A DNA stretch of 64,000 nucleotides from assembly GCF_009674685.1 (NCBI RefSeq), contig NZ_WKJI01000002.1:930001-994000 (forward strand). Direction: 5' to 3'. The notes under the pieces are model-generated. The model was not told the DNA's origin, made no database searches, and saw nothing but the letters and a program-made list of their open reading frames with translations. The stretch is from Pedobacter puniceum. Its GTDB lineage: Bacteria; Bacteroidota; Bacteroidia; Sphingobacteriales; Sphingobacteriaceae. The position numbers and the translations under genes are program-made. Shown here piece after piece: positions 10,801 to 19,491 of this stretch (the first letter of the stretch is position 1; every line of letters starts with the position of its first letter).

Positions 10801-11994
10801 AACCGAATAAAACGTTTTAATAGAGTTAATGGATGCATTAGGTTTACCCAAATTGCTAATGGTGATGATACCATTACCCTTGGTTCCAATCCATAATTGC
10901 TTATCAACTTCATTAAAAGCTCTAATTGGAGTGTTGATTTTTCCTCCTCCGGGTAACTGCTTTACTAAGCCAAAATGATTTTGTTTTTCTGAAACTTTAA
11001 CTACTCCGTTTCCATCAGTTCCAATCCAAAGTATGTTTTGAGTGCCTACATATAAAGAAGTAATTCTTGCATTTTGTAAGGGTTGCAACTCATCTTCTAA
11101 TTTGTTAGAAGGTTTAAAATCAGATGTATATTCATCTATTCCTTTAGAAGACCAAGCTAAAATATAGTTGTTTTTAAAGAAGGTAATTGCTCTTAAAGGT
11201 TGTGGTAAAATGGCTACTTCTTTAAAATTAAGTTGCTCATTTGCTTTAAATAGCTCTTTATTAGAAGTAGTGTAAAATATAGTTTTATTTACATGATAAA
11301 CATCTATCACGTTATTTGGCAGGTTTAAATTTTTGATTTTAGAAAACTTATTGTTTCGTTTTTGATAAGCTTGTAAACCTCCATCTCTAGTAACAATCCA
11401 TAATCTATTAGAATGATCACTTATTATTTTTGATATTTTCCCTTGTTTAAATTCAGGTAAATCGCATCTTTTAAAAGTAGAGGTTTTGGTATCGTAATAA
11501 TTTACAAATGAATCAGTTTTCTGAATGCCATAAATAGTGCCGTCTAAATCCTTTGCTAAAAGAAAACCCTTATTTATAACTTTATCATTTAAGTCTCTAC
11601 TATATAAATAATGTTCAAAATTTCCGGTTAACTTATCATATTTAGATATACCCTCCATGGTGGCAATCCATATATTCTTGTTTTTATCTTCTTTTATCTG
11701 ATAAATTACATTGCTTCTAATACTTTTTGTTGTATTGCTCTGGCTGTAATTAAATACATGAAAAGAAGATCCGTCGTACATACTTAGGCCATCCCAAGTT
11801 CCAAACCACATAAGTTCATCAGAATCTTGATAAATCACATTTAAGCAGCTATTAGATAAACCTGTACTATTGTCTAATTGCTGACTAAAGTATTTAACCT
11901 GAGCAGAACCACTATGCTGCATAAGTAGTAAAAAAAACAGCAATAGAGCACCATTAGATATTTTTTGTGTAAAAATATTCTTGTAGGAAGACAT
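7837..11994 (-). CDS. Hybrid two-component system sensor/regulator (HTCS)
   Basis: About 1385 residues from the ATG at 11994, which follows a GAGAGG ribosome site and begins a clean signal sequence. An ATG at 12039 would add 15 unlikely residues. In order: a periplasmic double propeller made of Reg_prop repeats such as LWIGTDGNGV and LWIGTSYGLNY (about 30-730), a Y_Y_Y domain (about 735-797), one membrane helix (about 802-822), a HisKA domain with H861 in AHELQTPL, a HATPase, a receiver domain with phospho-acceptor D1180 in ISDIMMPD, and a C-terminal AraC-type HTH. This is the standard Bacteroidota glycan sensor that binds an oligosaccharide in the periplasm and activates its PUL directly. 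It lies between the SusCD module and the enzymes and most likely controls both. Confidence 0.95.
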   Translation of the reverse strand: MSSYKNIFTQKISNGALLLFFLLLMQHSGSAQVKYFSQQLDNSTGLSNSCLNVIYQDSDELMWFGTWDGLSMYDGSSFHVFNYSQSNTTKSIRSNVIYQIKEDKNKNIWIATMEGISKYDKLTGNFEHYLYSRDLNDKVINKGFLLAKDLDGTIYGIQKTDSFVNYYDTKTSTFKRCDLPEFKQGKISKIISDHSNRLWIVTRDGGLQAYQKRNNKFSKIKNLNLPNNVIDVYHVNKTIFYTTSNKELFKANEQLNFKEVAILPQPLRAITFFKNNYILAWSSKGIDEYTSDFKPSNKLEDELQPLQNARITSLYVGTQNILWIGTDGNGVVKVSEKQNHFGLVKQLPGGGKINTPIRAFNEVDKQLWIGTKGNGIITISNLGKPNASINSIKTFYSVSGLLDNCVYSIQKGKDDFVYIGSDALGVTLYDLQQKKWYTWDKVLGNNNYSSFNSVHSILIDQDSSVWLGLETYGLIHLKIRRNKTGLPTIQYLRKYPYTGNRFGPGNNVIYTLENGGNNQLYVGCRYGGLSIFNKKTKTFRTINAFSYKNSLSNNDVLSLYKDKTNKLWIGTSYGLNYIEEKDLNKEKPVFKKITKENGLPNNTVHTITQDNEGFIWASTNKGLVKIHPQSLQIVRFKASDGLQSDEFSDNAVWKNSEGYLFFGGIYGFNYFLPKNIKTNNYQPNLLLSEIQMAGLPQEESQFNILSAKSNARTKEYILSPGDNFFELRIKAIDYIDSEKSNYSYFLEGNDKVWHYLSKDNKITYSNIPPGNYTLKVKWSNESGVWTNEVVAFNLQIKQYFWLTWVAFLGYFIIIASGLYVFYIYRRNKVKMQYELSMEHMLREKDEEVHQEQLNFFTNIAHELQTPLTLILGSLERYFLKAKTDTKQGHNYFLSIVNQQASRLNYLVYQLLEFRKAEAGHLKNHYSFVNISTLLTNISELFLHVNDQNKFHYSAYIEPNIEIWIDKDKLEKIIFNLLSNAFKHTHAGNTIQFSVAKNLENQQLEIKVSNSGYNLSEEELSNLFDRFFVVDDTQQSKISSGIGLAFTRELVNLLKGKIAVSSENNWIFFTVQLPLNYIPAEEEKLKHSKDRLDTPSYLLTSMAIEQNSTEDKIILDNNKQAVLSSVENQEKKSILIIEDEPSIRYLLKDVLKDVYNVYEADNGKKALDIVRKIIPNLIISDIMMPDMSGLEVCNIIKNTPETCHIPFIILSARGTIEQQNEGYEVGADAYLPKPFHTENLLLRVRKLLEYQQRLHDLFNKDQSPIKIPDVGMKHNDKEFLEQTIALIEEKMDDESLDAVYLENKLGMSKANFYKKLKALSNMTPGELIKSIRLQKATELLKNSELTVLEIFYKTGFSNLSYFYREFKKKYNCSPAEYRANHKLPLN

Positions 11995-12329
11995 AATCCT
12001 CTCAGAGAGTTTAATTAAAAATCGACAGAAAAAAAGCAATGATATCTTACCTGTTTGTGTTGGCTTATACTAAACTAATAAAAAAAAAGGATTCAGCTAA
12101 AGTTTGCCTTATTTAAATTTCTTTTGTTTGAATTATTTTACAATTACAAATGAATGCAGGCATATAATCTGTGTAAATTATATAAGTAGAAATTTGTGTA
12201 TTTGGTATAACGGTTAATATTAGACCTAAAATTTGTAAGTAGCCATTAGTATGACTTAAGTTAATTTCAGCAAAAAGCCTTATCCCATCAAAAAATATGA
12301 GATAAGGCTGCAAAGACATATCAGATTAA
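11995..12329. other. Intergenic region between HTCS and the Fasciclin-DNRLRE gene
   Basis: This 335-nt stretch holds the terminator at 12271-12309 and presumably the HTCS promoter. No TAnnTTTG promoter with good spacing was recognised on the minus strand. A 68-codon frame here has no convincing features and is not called. Confidence 0.5.
12271..12309 (-). terminator. Intrinsic terminator after the SusCD-surface lipoprotein genes
   Basis: A 9-bp perfect stem (AGCCTTATC at 12276-12284 with GATAAGGCT at 12301-12309) is followed on the minus strand by TTTTTG. It lies 21 nt after the stop of the Fasciclin/DNRLRE gene and ends the susC-susD-lipoprotein transcript before the HTCS gene. Confidence 0.85.
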
Positions 12330-13853
12330 TTACCTGATATTAATGTTGAGGTTAATTAGTTGATTATATATACCTCCTTGGAAATCTCTAGCTTCTAAAG
12401 TTAAAGCATCTGTACTAGGTGAAGTACCATTGTATAAGTACTTTACTACTCCTTTTGCTATCTGCTCTTGAGTAAAAGAAGAGTTTACGAGTAATGGAAT
12501 ACCATTTAAAACTAAGAACCCATTTTGCGGAGCCTGGGTTAAAGTATAAGAAATGTTTTTATCAGCAGTACCTTGAAATCTAAGCTCATTTAAAGACAAT
12601 ACTTTAACGGGATTTGAGACTGAAACTTCAAGTGGATTATTTGCCGCTGGACTAATAATACTTACTGGTGGGCTGCTTAAAATTAACCTTGATCTGAAAG
12701 CTCCACCGCTAAATTCTTTAGAGCGAAAATGCGTATTTAGATCTTGAACAACAGCTCCACCAATATTGACAAAAGTTTTACCCTGTGTTAAAGCGGCGTT
12801 GTAGAAAGAGGTAATATCAATATTTGCCCATGTATTCCTCATAGCTTGAGTTACGTTTATACTTCCAATGGAAATAGAACCAAAAGTTGGTGCAGTTACC
12901 CAGCTTACAGTACTCTCATTCCAATCAACATTTTGATCTTCAAAGAAATTCATGGTGGTAGCATTTTGAATAGTATTGAAAAACATTTCAAGCCTTACAG
13001 TTCCAATTCTACCACTAAAACGAGGTGCTCTAACGGCATATTGGGTTAAGGTTCTCTTACTAAAACTTGCCGCATTACCTGTTGCACCAAATAATTTAGT
13101 TTGTACATCCAATACTGCTCCATAATTTAATGTTCTATTAGCGGTCCCATTTTGAAGGTAGGTGTCTTTAGTTACATAAATAGTATCACTTAGGATAGAA
13201 ACATTTGCCGGGTTCACTTGGTCCTGAGGATTTGTTTTAGCAATATAATAAGTAAAACTATTTACCACATGAGCTACTCCATTAATAAACTCCAGATTTT
13301 GAGTTCTAACACTAGCACTTACAGAGCTAGCATTAGGAGAGGCGTTTACGGTTAGTACATATTCATTGCCCACAGCAATAGTACGGGTAAGGTATAAACT
13401 ATCATTACTTAAACTAGGGTAAGATTTATCCACGCCTGCTTCTAAATCAAAAGATCTTACACGCCCCTCAATAATATTATTAAGTAATATATTTTTTAAA
13501 ATAATTGGAGGTACATCTTCTACTTCAGTATAACCTAAACCTATAATAAAGTTTAACAGAACATCATCATTAGGAATAATTACCGTTAAGTTTTGTTTAG
13601 AATCATTTAGTAAATCTTTTAAACCTGCATGCTGTACAGCTTTACCAAATAAACCAATCTTTGTAGGATCATTTTCATGAAAGTTGTTTTCTGATACAAA
13701 TTCCCATATAGTTTTAGTTTTAAGATTTATACCAGCCGAAATATGCTCTACATCCTCATTTTTGAGGAGTGAAAATTTTTCACAAGAAGTGATACTTATA
13801 CTAAGTATCATTGTACAGATTAAAATCTTTAGATAAGTTATTTTCTTCATCAT
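12330..13853 (-). CDS. Surface lipoprotein: Fasciclin + DNRLRE + cadherin/CSPG-like domains
   Basis: 507 residues with lipobox ITSC (C24). Residues about 45-210 are a Fasciclin (FAS1) domain (LTVIIPNDDVLLNFI, then FINGVAHVVNSF). Residues about 225-395 match the DNRLRE/CBM96-like pattern: DTIYVTKDTYLQNGTANRTLNYG, a beta-rich centre, WNESTVSWVTAP and a late FRSRLILSS. Residues about 405-507 look like a cadherin/CSPG repeat (LRFQGTADKNISYTLTQAPQNGFLVLNG). Being third after susC-susD with a 9-nt gap, it occupies the slot of a SusE/SGBP-B glycan-binding protein. DNRLRE modules are known in alginate- and other polysaccharide-acting proteins, so carbohydrate binding is a reasonable inference. Which domain binds the ligand is unknown. 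Confidence 0.8.
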   Translation of the reverse strand: MMKKITYLKILICTMILSISITSCEKFSLLKNEDVEHISAGINLKTKTIWEFVSENNFHENDPTKIGLFGKAVQHAGLKDLLNDSKQNLTVIIPNDDVLLNFIIGLGYTEVEDVPPIILKNILLNNIIEGRVRSFDLEAGVDKSYPSLSNDSLYLTRTIAVGNEYVLTVNASPNASSVSASVRTQNLEFINGVAHVVNSFTYYIAKTNPQDQVNPANVSILSDTIYVTKDTYLQNGTANRTLNYGAVLDVQTKLFGATGNAASFSKRTLTQYAVRAPRFSGRIGTVRLEMFFNTIQNATTMNFFEDQNVDWNESTVSWVTAPTFGSISIGSINVTQAMRNTWANIDITSFYNAALTQGKTFVNIGGAVVQDLNTHFRSKEFSGGAFRSRLILSSPPVSIISPAANNPLEVSVSNPVKVLSLNELRFQGTADKNISYTLTQAPQNGFLVLNGIPLLVNSSFTQEQIAKGVVKYLYNGTSPSTDALTLEARDFQGGIYNQLINLNINIR

Positions 13854-13862
13854 TTCTTGATT

Positions 13863-15371
13863 TTATTTGTAAAAATTATTTTGTTCTATTGATGGATTTA
13901 ATCTGATTATATTTAAGTTAATCGGAAATAAGATATTTTCCGGATTAGTTAATCCATTTATAGGTCCCATTACTGATATAGCTCTACGCGTTCTTACCAA
14001 ATCAAACCATCTTTTACCTTCAAAACATAACTCTTTTTGTCTTTCTTCCAAAATCACATCAATTGCTGCACTTCTAGAAAGCGCCATAAATCTGGCCATT
14101 TCATCACTTCCGGTTGGCCCTGTAACCGCATTATTGTATTGATTTGGATTAGTTGCTGTTGCTACTGGTCCAAATGTTCTTTCTCTGATCCTCTTAAGTA
14201 AATTCCAAGCAGCATTTCTATCTCCTTTGGTAACAAAAGCTTCGGCTCTTAATAAAATAATATCGGCTAATCGGTAAAGAATTACGTTTTTATCGTTTTG
14301 AGTAGTTCTATCAAAAGTTCCTTTAGGAAATTGTTTAAATATTTGAACACTAGACCTAAAATTGGTTAACGTTCTTAAATCTGTTGATGAAAATTTGGAA
14401 GCAAAATTAGCATTAGCTACAAATTGAGCTACACCAGAACCACCAGCAAATAAAGCCAATAAACCCGAAGTAGTACCCTCTTCAAAGCTGTATTCAATCT
14501 CAAAAATAGATTCTGGACTAAAACCATCAATAAACATTTTAGCGTATTCTGTATTGTCTATGTCTACTTGTGGTCTACTTAAATAATCTATGTTAGGGTC
14601 ATACAATGCTGCTAATCTGTATTGTGCAGTATTATCTAGAATATTTTTAGAGAAAATTAATGCGCTATCAACGTTATTGCGCCACATGTAATAGTCGGTA
14701 AGAATTGCGTCTATTCCTCCTTTGGTTAACGTAGCTCTGGTTCTTTTAGCATCAGTATAAGATGCTGGTAATAAATCTCTTGCCTGTAATAAATCTGTAG
14801 CAACTTGGTTATAAACTTTTAAAGAATCTGTTCTTGGTGTTTTAAAAGAGTTAATGTCTCCATTATTTAGGATGGGCTCTGTAATTAAAGGCACATTACC
14901 CCAAACTTTAGTCATGAGCAAATAGCAGTATGCTCTTAAACCTAAAGCCTGCCCCAAAACCCTATTATACTCAGCCGTTTGGTTAACGTAAACCCCTCTT
15001 TCCCTCATTTCTTTTACATTCTTGATAATCAAGTTGGCTTGGCCAATCACTCTGTAAAAGTTAGACCAATCAGTTATTCCTAAATCAGGACTTAACCTAT
15101 TGCCTAAAAGAGCTATGTTGGTAACATTATCTTCTCTGGGTACAGCAAGAATGTCTGCTCTGGCTTCTCCATATAATACAAATTCAGTATTTAAGGTAGA
15201 TTGTAGCCTAAAATAAGCCCCACTTAAGGCTGCACTAGCTTGCGAAGGCTCATTCCAATAATTATCGTAAGCATATTCTGTTAAAGGATCACGGTCTAAA
15301 GCAGATTTACATGAACTAACAACTGCTAAAAGACAGCCTAATCCGGTTAAAAGTTTTATGATATTTTTCAT
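13863..15371 (-). CDS. SusD/RagB family outer-membrane lipoprotein
   Basis: 502 residues with lipobox VSSC (C21), then the SusD start pattern LDRDPLTEYAYDNYWNEPSQASAAL. TPR-like helices follow, including ALGLRAYCYLLMTKVWGNVPLI. The C-terminal SusD domain has YRLADIILLRAEAFVTKG, EERQKELCFEGKRWFDLVRTRR and a final asparagine-rich tail. It caps the SusC barrel and captures glycan at the cell surface. The gene starts 4 nt after susC, so translation is probably coupled. Confidence 0.95.
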   Translation of the reverse strand: MKNIIKLLTGLGCLLAVVSSCKSALDRDPLTEYAYDNYWNEPSQASAALSGAYFRLQSTLNTEFVLYGEARADILAVPREDNVTNIALLGNRLSPDLGITDWSNFYRVIGQANLIIKNVKEMRERGVYVNQTAEYNRVLGQALGLRAYCYLLMTKVWGNVPLITEPILNNGDINSFKTPRTDSLKVYNQVATDLLQARDLLPASYTDAKRTRATLTKGGIDAILTDYYMWRNNVDSALIFSKNILDNTAQYRLAALYDPNIDYLSRPQVDIDNTEYAKMFIDGFSPESIFEIEYSFEEGTTSGLLALFAGGSGVAQFVANANFASKFSSTDLRTLTNFRSSVQIFKQFPKGTFDRTTQNDKNVILYRLADIILLRAEAFVTKGDRNAAWNLLKRIRERTFGPVATATNPNQYNNAVTGPTGSDEMARFMALSRSAAIDVILEERQKELCFEGKRWFDLVRTRRAISVMGPINGLTNPENILFPINLNIIRLNPSIEQNNFYK

Positions 15372-15375
15372 GTAA

Positions 15376-18300
15376 TTAAAATTTAATATTTAGAGATAGG
15401 TTATAAGATCTGGTTCTAGGGAATGAACCATTGTCAACGCCAAATCCTAGTGGATTGTTTCCAGCGCTTACCTCTGGGTCGTAGCCACTGTAGCTTCCAA
15501 AAGTGAATAGATTTTGAACGCTAAAACCTAAATTGGCAGAACTTAATCCAATATTTTTTATGGTCTTTGGAGGTAAATTGTAACTTAACGCCAAATTTTG
15601 AACTCTGATAAAAGAGCCGTCTTCTACAAACAAGCTACTTACCGAATAATTTCTCATACGGTCGCCTCTCTCTAATCTTGGTACATCAGTTACATCACCT
15701 TGTTGTCTCCATCTTCTTAATTGTCTAGTTGAATAGTTCACATCAAATTGATTACCATCTAAACTTCTATTCAATTGGTTAAAGATATCGTTACCAAAAA
15801 CAGCGTTAACAAATAGGTTTAATGTGAAACGCTTATAAGAAAAGGTGTTCTGAAATCCACCAAAAGCTTTTGGTGTTGGATTACCTATAATTTGCTGGTC
15901 ATCAATATCAATAATACCATCATTATTAATGTCTTCAAAAATTACGTCACCACCTTTATATACATCTCCGTCTGCAGAACCTCTCCTGTACTGAGAAATC
16001 TGTCCATTAGCATCTATATATACATTATCTTCATCTCTAGCATAAATTCCTAAAGCCTTAAAACCATAAAAAACACCTACAGCCTCGCCAACACGAGCCA
16101 AACTAAAATTAGTTGGTCTATAATCCTCATTGCCAGGTAATGAAGTAACTTTATTTCTATTTAAACCAAATGTTACTGTTGATGACCATTTAAAGGCTTT
16201 GTCAATAATTACTCCATCTACAGATAACTCTACACCTTTATTACTTAAACTTCCGAAGTTAAACGGAATAAAGCTATAACCTGTTTGGGTTGGGATTTGG
16301 ACATTAAACAATAAGTCGTCACTATTTTTAGTGTAATAATCCGCTGTAAAATTTAGTCGACCTTTAAAGAAGGAAAGATCTGTACCTATGTCAAATTGTT
16401 TGGTGGTTTCCCATCTTAAATCTGCATTTCCAAGAGCATCTGCGGTAATAGAAACTTCGCCTAAATAAGAGCCAGCTCTTCCTAAAGAACCTCTTGAAGC
16501 ATAGTTAGCAATATTTTGATTTCCTGTGATACCATAACTCGCTCTTAATTTACCATCATATAACCAACCTAGCTCTTTGCTCCATTTTTCCTCAGAAAAA
16601 CGCCAACCTCCTGATACTGAAGGGAAATAAGAGTTTTGATTGGCAGCCCCAAATCTAGAGGAACCATCTCTCCTCATTAAGAAAGAAAGTAGGTATTTAC
16701 CTTTATAATTATAGTTTGCTCTGGTAAAGTAAGAAAGTAAAACGTTCTCTTGTATACTTTGATTAAAAGTGGCAATACTTGCCGAGCCACTTATCGAAGT
16801 AATTTGATTATCGATATTTCCTATTCCTCTTACAAAAGTGCTATTGGTTTTAAAAATCTGATAAGATTGGCCCAATAAGAAAGTAAGATTGTGCTTTTTC
16901 TTAAATGTCTTTTTATAAGTCAGTGTATTCTCATTTACTATTGAAGATCTCAATTCAGGACGATAGTCACTAAAAATTGATTGCGCTGATAAGTTGGTGG
17001 ATAAGATAGGAGGGTTGTAGAAAAAACTCTCCGTATTGCTATAATCCAATGAAATATTAGTTCTAAAATCTAATCCTTTTAATAGGGTGGCAGTAAATTC
17101 TTGCTTAGCCAAGATACGCCATCTTTTTACATCATTAGTCATGTATAAAGCTTGGGCTAAAGGATTGGGTCTAGACGACTCAAATAAGGGAATAATATTT
17201 CCGGTAATAGGGTCATAGGGGCTATACACCGGAAAACTTCCTAAATACCTAAAAATGATGCTGTTATCTTGTCGGTTGTAGTTGTAGTTAGACAAATTAA
17301 AGTTAGTAGAACCCTTTATAAACTTACTGATGTTATAATTTACCTTAGCATTCCCAAAAACTTGTTTGTACTGTGTTTCAATAACAATTGGCGCTAAATC
17401 TCTGTAGCCAGCACTAATAAAATAGTCTACATTTTTCTCCTTAGAAGTACCACTTACACTTAAATCTAGCTTTTGTTGAAAAGTTTCGCGATACATAATA
17501 TCCTGATAATCATAAGAATCACGATAATATGGATGTAAAGAATCATATAAAGGAATACGTGTAGGAGGCAAGCCAGTAGCATTAAAAGCAGCATCATAAT
17601 TTGCACTCCTGAATTGAGTGGCATTAAGAATTCCTATTTTTCTTGAAATGTCAACAAAGCTACTATTGTAGGCCAAATTTATAGTTGGCTTAGTACTCGT
17701 TCCTGTTTTAGTAGTGATTAATATAACGCCGTTTGATGCTCTTGAACCATAAATAGATGCTGTTCCTGCATCCTTTAAAACTTCTATAGAAGCAATATCT
17801 GCTGGGTTAATATCGTTTAACGGACTAAAAGAAGCTCCATCATTTAAAGATTCAAAAGTGTCATTGTTTACAGGAATTCCATCAATGATAAATAAAGGCT
17901 GACTTGCCCCATTAATAGAAGAAACACCCCTAAGAGTAATATTTGCACCTGCCCCAGGCTCTCCAGAATTAGTGGTGATTTGTAAACCCGCAATTTTACC
18001 TTGTAAACTGGTGTTAATAGAGCCACCTGCAAACTGGTCTATTTGATCTGCCTTTATAGAACTTGCAGCACCTGTTATTTCACTTTTAGCTTGCGTTCCA
18101 TATCCTACAACAACTACTTCATTTAAATTAGTGTAATTTTCACTTAACTGAACATCAATAACAGATTGATTACCAATTTTTCTCTCTGTGGTTTTAAATC
18201 CAACATAAGAAAAAACTAAGACGGCATTTTCATCAGCAACTTTAATGCTGTATTTACCATCAATATTAGTTTGTGAAGAAATATTAGTGTTTTTTACTCT

Positions 18301-18546
18301 TACAACTACACCAGGCAATGCTTCCCCATTTACATCAGTAACTTTACCGTTAATTGTCAACTGTTTTTGTACCTGCTTAAAGGTCTCAGTATTTTCAATA
18401 ATAATAGTATTGTTAAATCCAGAAGCGCTAGCATGTAGGATTGTTGCTGTAAGTAAAATAAATGTAAGTTTCACTATGGGTAAACTTCTTTTAAAGGAGG
18501 TATAATTTTGCTTTTTACGTATAGTGCTTCTACCATAGAAATTCAT
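15376..18546 (-). CDS. SusC/RagA family TonB-dependent outer-membrane transporter
   Basis: 1056 residues from the ATG at 18546. A frame extension to a TTG at 18600 exists, but the ATG has an AGAAG site ahead of it. A signal segment ends near LHASAS. A carboxypeptidase-regulatory-like domain (about 63-135; ITINGKVTDVNGEALPGVVV) is followed by the EVVVVGYGTQ box, the plug (about 150-280; LFIIDGIPVNND, IEVLKDAGTASIYGSRASNGVI), and a 22-strand-type barrel ending SYNLSLNIKF. It imports oligosaccharides across the outer membrane with SusD. No anti-sigma-interacting signalling domain is seen, which agrees with control by the HTCS. Confidence 0.96.
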   Translation of the reverse strand: MNFYGRSTIRKKQNYTSFKRSLPIVKLTFILLTATILHASASGFNNTIIIENTETFKQVQKQLTINGKVTDVNGEALPGVVVRVKNTNISSQTNIDGKYSIKVADENAVLVFSYVGFKTTERKIGNQSVIDVQLSENYTNLNEVVVVGYGTQAKSEITGAASSIKADQIDQFAGGSINTSLQGKIAGLQITTNSGEPGAGANITLRGVSSINGASQPLFIIDGIPVNNDTFESLNDGASFSPLNDINPADIASIEVLKDAGTASIYGSRASNGVILITTKTGTSTKPTINLAYNSSFVDISRKIGILNATQFRSANYDAAFNATGLPPTRIPLYDSLHPYYRDSYDYQDIMYRETFQQKLDLSVSGTSKEKNVDYFISAGYRDLAPIVIETQYKQVFGNAKVNYNISKFIKGSTNFNLSNYNYNRQDNSIIFRYLGSFPVYSPYDPITGNIIPLFESSRPNPLAQALYMTNDVKRWRILAKQEFTATLLKGLDFRTNISLDYSNTESFFYNPPILSTNLSAQSIFSDYRPELRSSIVNENTLTYKKTFKKKHNLTFLLGQSYQIFKTNSTFVRGIGNIDNQITSISGSASIATFNQSIQENVLLSYFTRANYNYKGKYLLSFLMRRDGSSRFGAANQNSYFPSVSGGWRFSEEKWSKELGWLYDGKLRASYGITGNQNIANYASRGSLGRAGSYLGEVSITADALGNADLRWETTKQFDIGTDLSFFKGRLNFTADYYTKNSDDLLFNVQIPTQTGYSFIPFNFGSLSNKGVELSVDGVIIDKAFKWSSTVTFGLNRNKVTSLPGNEDYRPTNFSLARVGEAVGVFYGFKALGIYARDEDNVYIDANGQISQYRRGSADGDVYKGGDVIFEDINNDGIIDIDDQQIIGNPTPKAFGGFQNTFSYKRFTLNLFVNAVFGNDIFNQLNRSLDGNQFDVNYSTRQLRRWRQQGDVTDVPRLERGDRMRNYSVSSLFVEDGSFIRVQNLALSYNLPPKTIKNIGLSSANLGFSVQNLFTFGSYSGYDPEVSAGNNPLGFGVDNGSFPRTRSYNLSLNIKF

Positions 18547-19310
18547 ACTTCTAAATTTAGTTTGGTTTATAATTAGGTTTATTATACTGTATTTTTTCAA
18601 GACAACTCAAATTCACTTTTTTTACACTCAAACCGAAAAGTGAATCAAATTGGACTGCATTATTAATTTTTGAAATACCCTTATTGTACTTAAAACAAGG
18701 TATGGTTGTATGATAATTTTCGTAGTCTTTAATAGCTTTAGCTTCTCCATTGGGTTGCTGCTGATTAAGCTTAACAAGCTTTTTAGTAATGTGCGAACCG
18801 CCAACATCTGCGTTCATCACAATATGAGGTGCGCTTTTCATTTGTTTTGAAATTTTATACTAACTGGTTTATTTGGTTTATAAAGCAATGTTAGACAAAA
18901 CATAAGCTTTAGTATTATACAAGAGTCTATTTTGATTGTACCAAAGTCTTGCTTTTTCAAAAAAAGCTTAAATACACACAATAAATAGGTATTTATCTAT
19001 AATCAAATGCATACTTACAACTTGAAATCAACTAAATAGTATATTCAAAAAAATTAAACAATTATATAGTAGTGTCTCTTGTTCGTCTTACTTAAGTTAG
19101 TTAGAATTTTATGGATTTCGTCTTAAAAAGAATGGGTTGTCTTCTGCTTAGCGATATCTGAGGGTGTAGTTCAAAAATCATTTGAACATAATCTAGCAAG
19201 GCATTAAGGTTTAGGAAATTAATTGAGAAAAGTTGATTATTTTATTAGAAGAATAAACCAGTAATAAAAGTTATCTTATCAAGTTAATAGTTCTCTAAAA
19301 CGCATAAAAA
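18547..19310. other. Upstream region of the first PUL
   Basis: This 760-nt stretch between susC and the tRNA terminator contains the susC promoter region and a small frame at 18557-18841 listed separately. An AT-only palindrome (ATAAATA-GG-TATTTAT at 18981-18996) lies about 435 nt before susC. No clear -7/-33 pair was found. The rest shows nothing recognisable. Confidence 0.4.
18557..18841 (-). pseudogene. Possible remnant of a ROK-type sugar kinase (94-codon frame)
   Basis: The frame starts MKSAPHIVMNADVGGSHITK. DVGGSHIT is the phosphate-1 motif with which ROK family kinases/regulators begin, at the right distance from the N-terminus (residues 12-19). After about 35 residues the sequence becomes featureless and stops, so a functional kinase (about 300 residues) is not present. 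It may be a decayed gene end left upstream of susC, or chance. The frame lies in the likely susC leader. Confidence 0.2.
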
Positions 19311-19343
19311 CAAAAAACCTCTTAGATTTCTCTAAGAGGTTTT
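19311..19343 (-). terminator. Intrinsic terminator of tRNA-Asp
   Basis: A 10-bp perfect stem (ACCTCTTAGA at 19317-19326 with TCTAAGAGGT at 19331-19340) and a 4-nt loop are followed on the minus strand by a T run. It starts a few bases after the tRNA 3' end. Confidence 0.9.
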
Positions 19344-19344
19344 G

Positions 19345-19418
19345 CGGAATGGACGGGACTCGAACCCGCGACCTCCTGCGTGACAGGCAGGCATTCTAAC
19401 CAGCTGAACTACCACTCC
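19345..19418 (-). tRNA. tRNA-Asp (GTC)
   Basis: A 74-nt cloverleaf read on the minus strand. The acceptor stem is GGAGTGG paired with CCATTCC, with one G-T pair. The D-arm is AGTTCAGCTGGTTAGAAT and the T-arm contains GGGTTCGAGTCCC. The anticodon GTC lies at 19384-19382. The discriminator base is G, and the CCA end is not fully encoded (GCA follows). Confidence 0.97.
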
Positions 19419-19447
19419 GTTTTTCCCGTTCTTATCGTTCGGGAGTG

Positions 19448-19478
19448 CAAATATAGGTATTTCTATTGAAGTGCAAAA
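19448..19478 (-). promoter_or_regulatory. Bacteroidota-type promoter of tRNA-Asp
   Basis: The minus strand carries TATATTTG (-7 type, 19455-19448) preceded by TTTTG (-33 type, 19478-19474) with an 18-nt spacer. This fits the TTTG-N19-TAnnTTTG consensus. The predicted start lies about 20 nt before the mature tRNA. Confidence 0.75.
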
Positions 19479-19491
19479 TCTTTTTTAAAAT

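Noticed and set aside
12113-12319. 68-codon minus-strand frame after the Fasciclin/DNRLRE gene
   Set aside because: It overlaps the terminator hairpin, has no ribosome site or recognisable domain, and its composition is unlike neighbouring genes.
18981-18996. ATAAATA/TATTTAT palindrome as the HTCS binding site
   Set aside because: It is made only of A/T in an AT-rich region and lies about 435 nt from susC, so chance is the better explanation.
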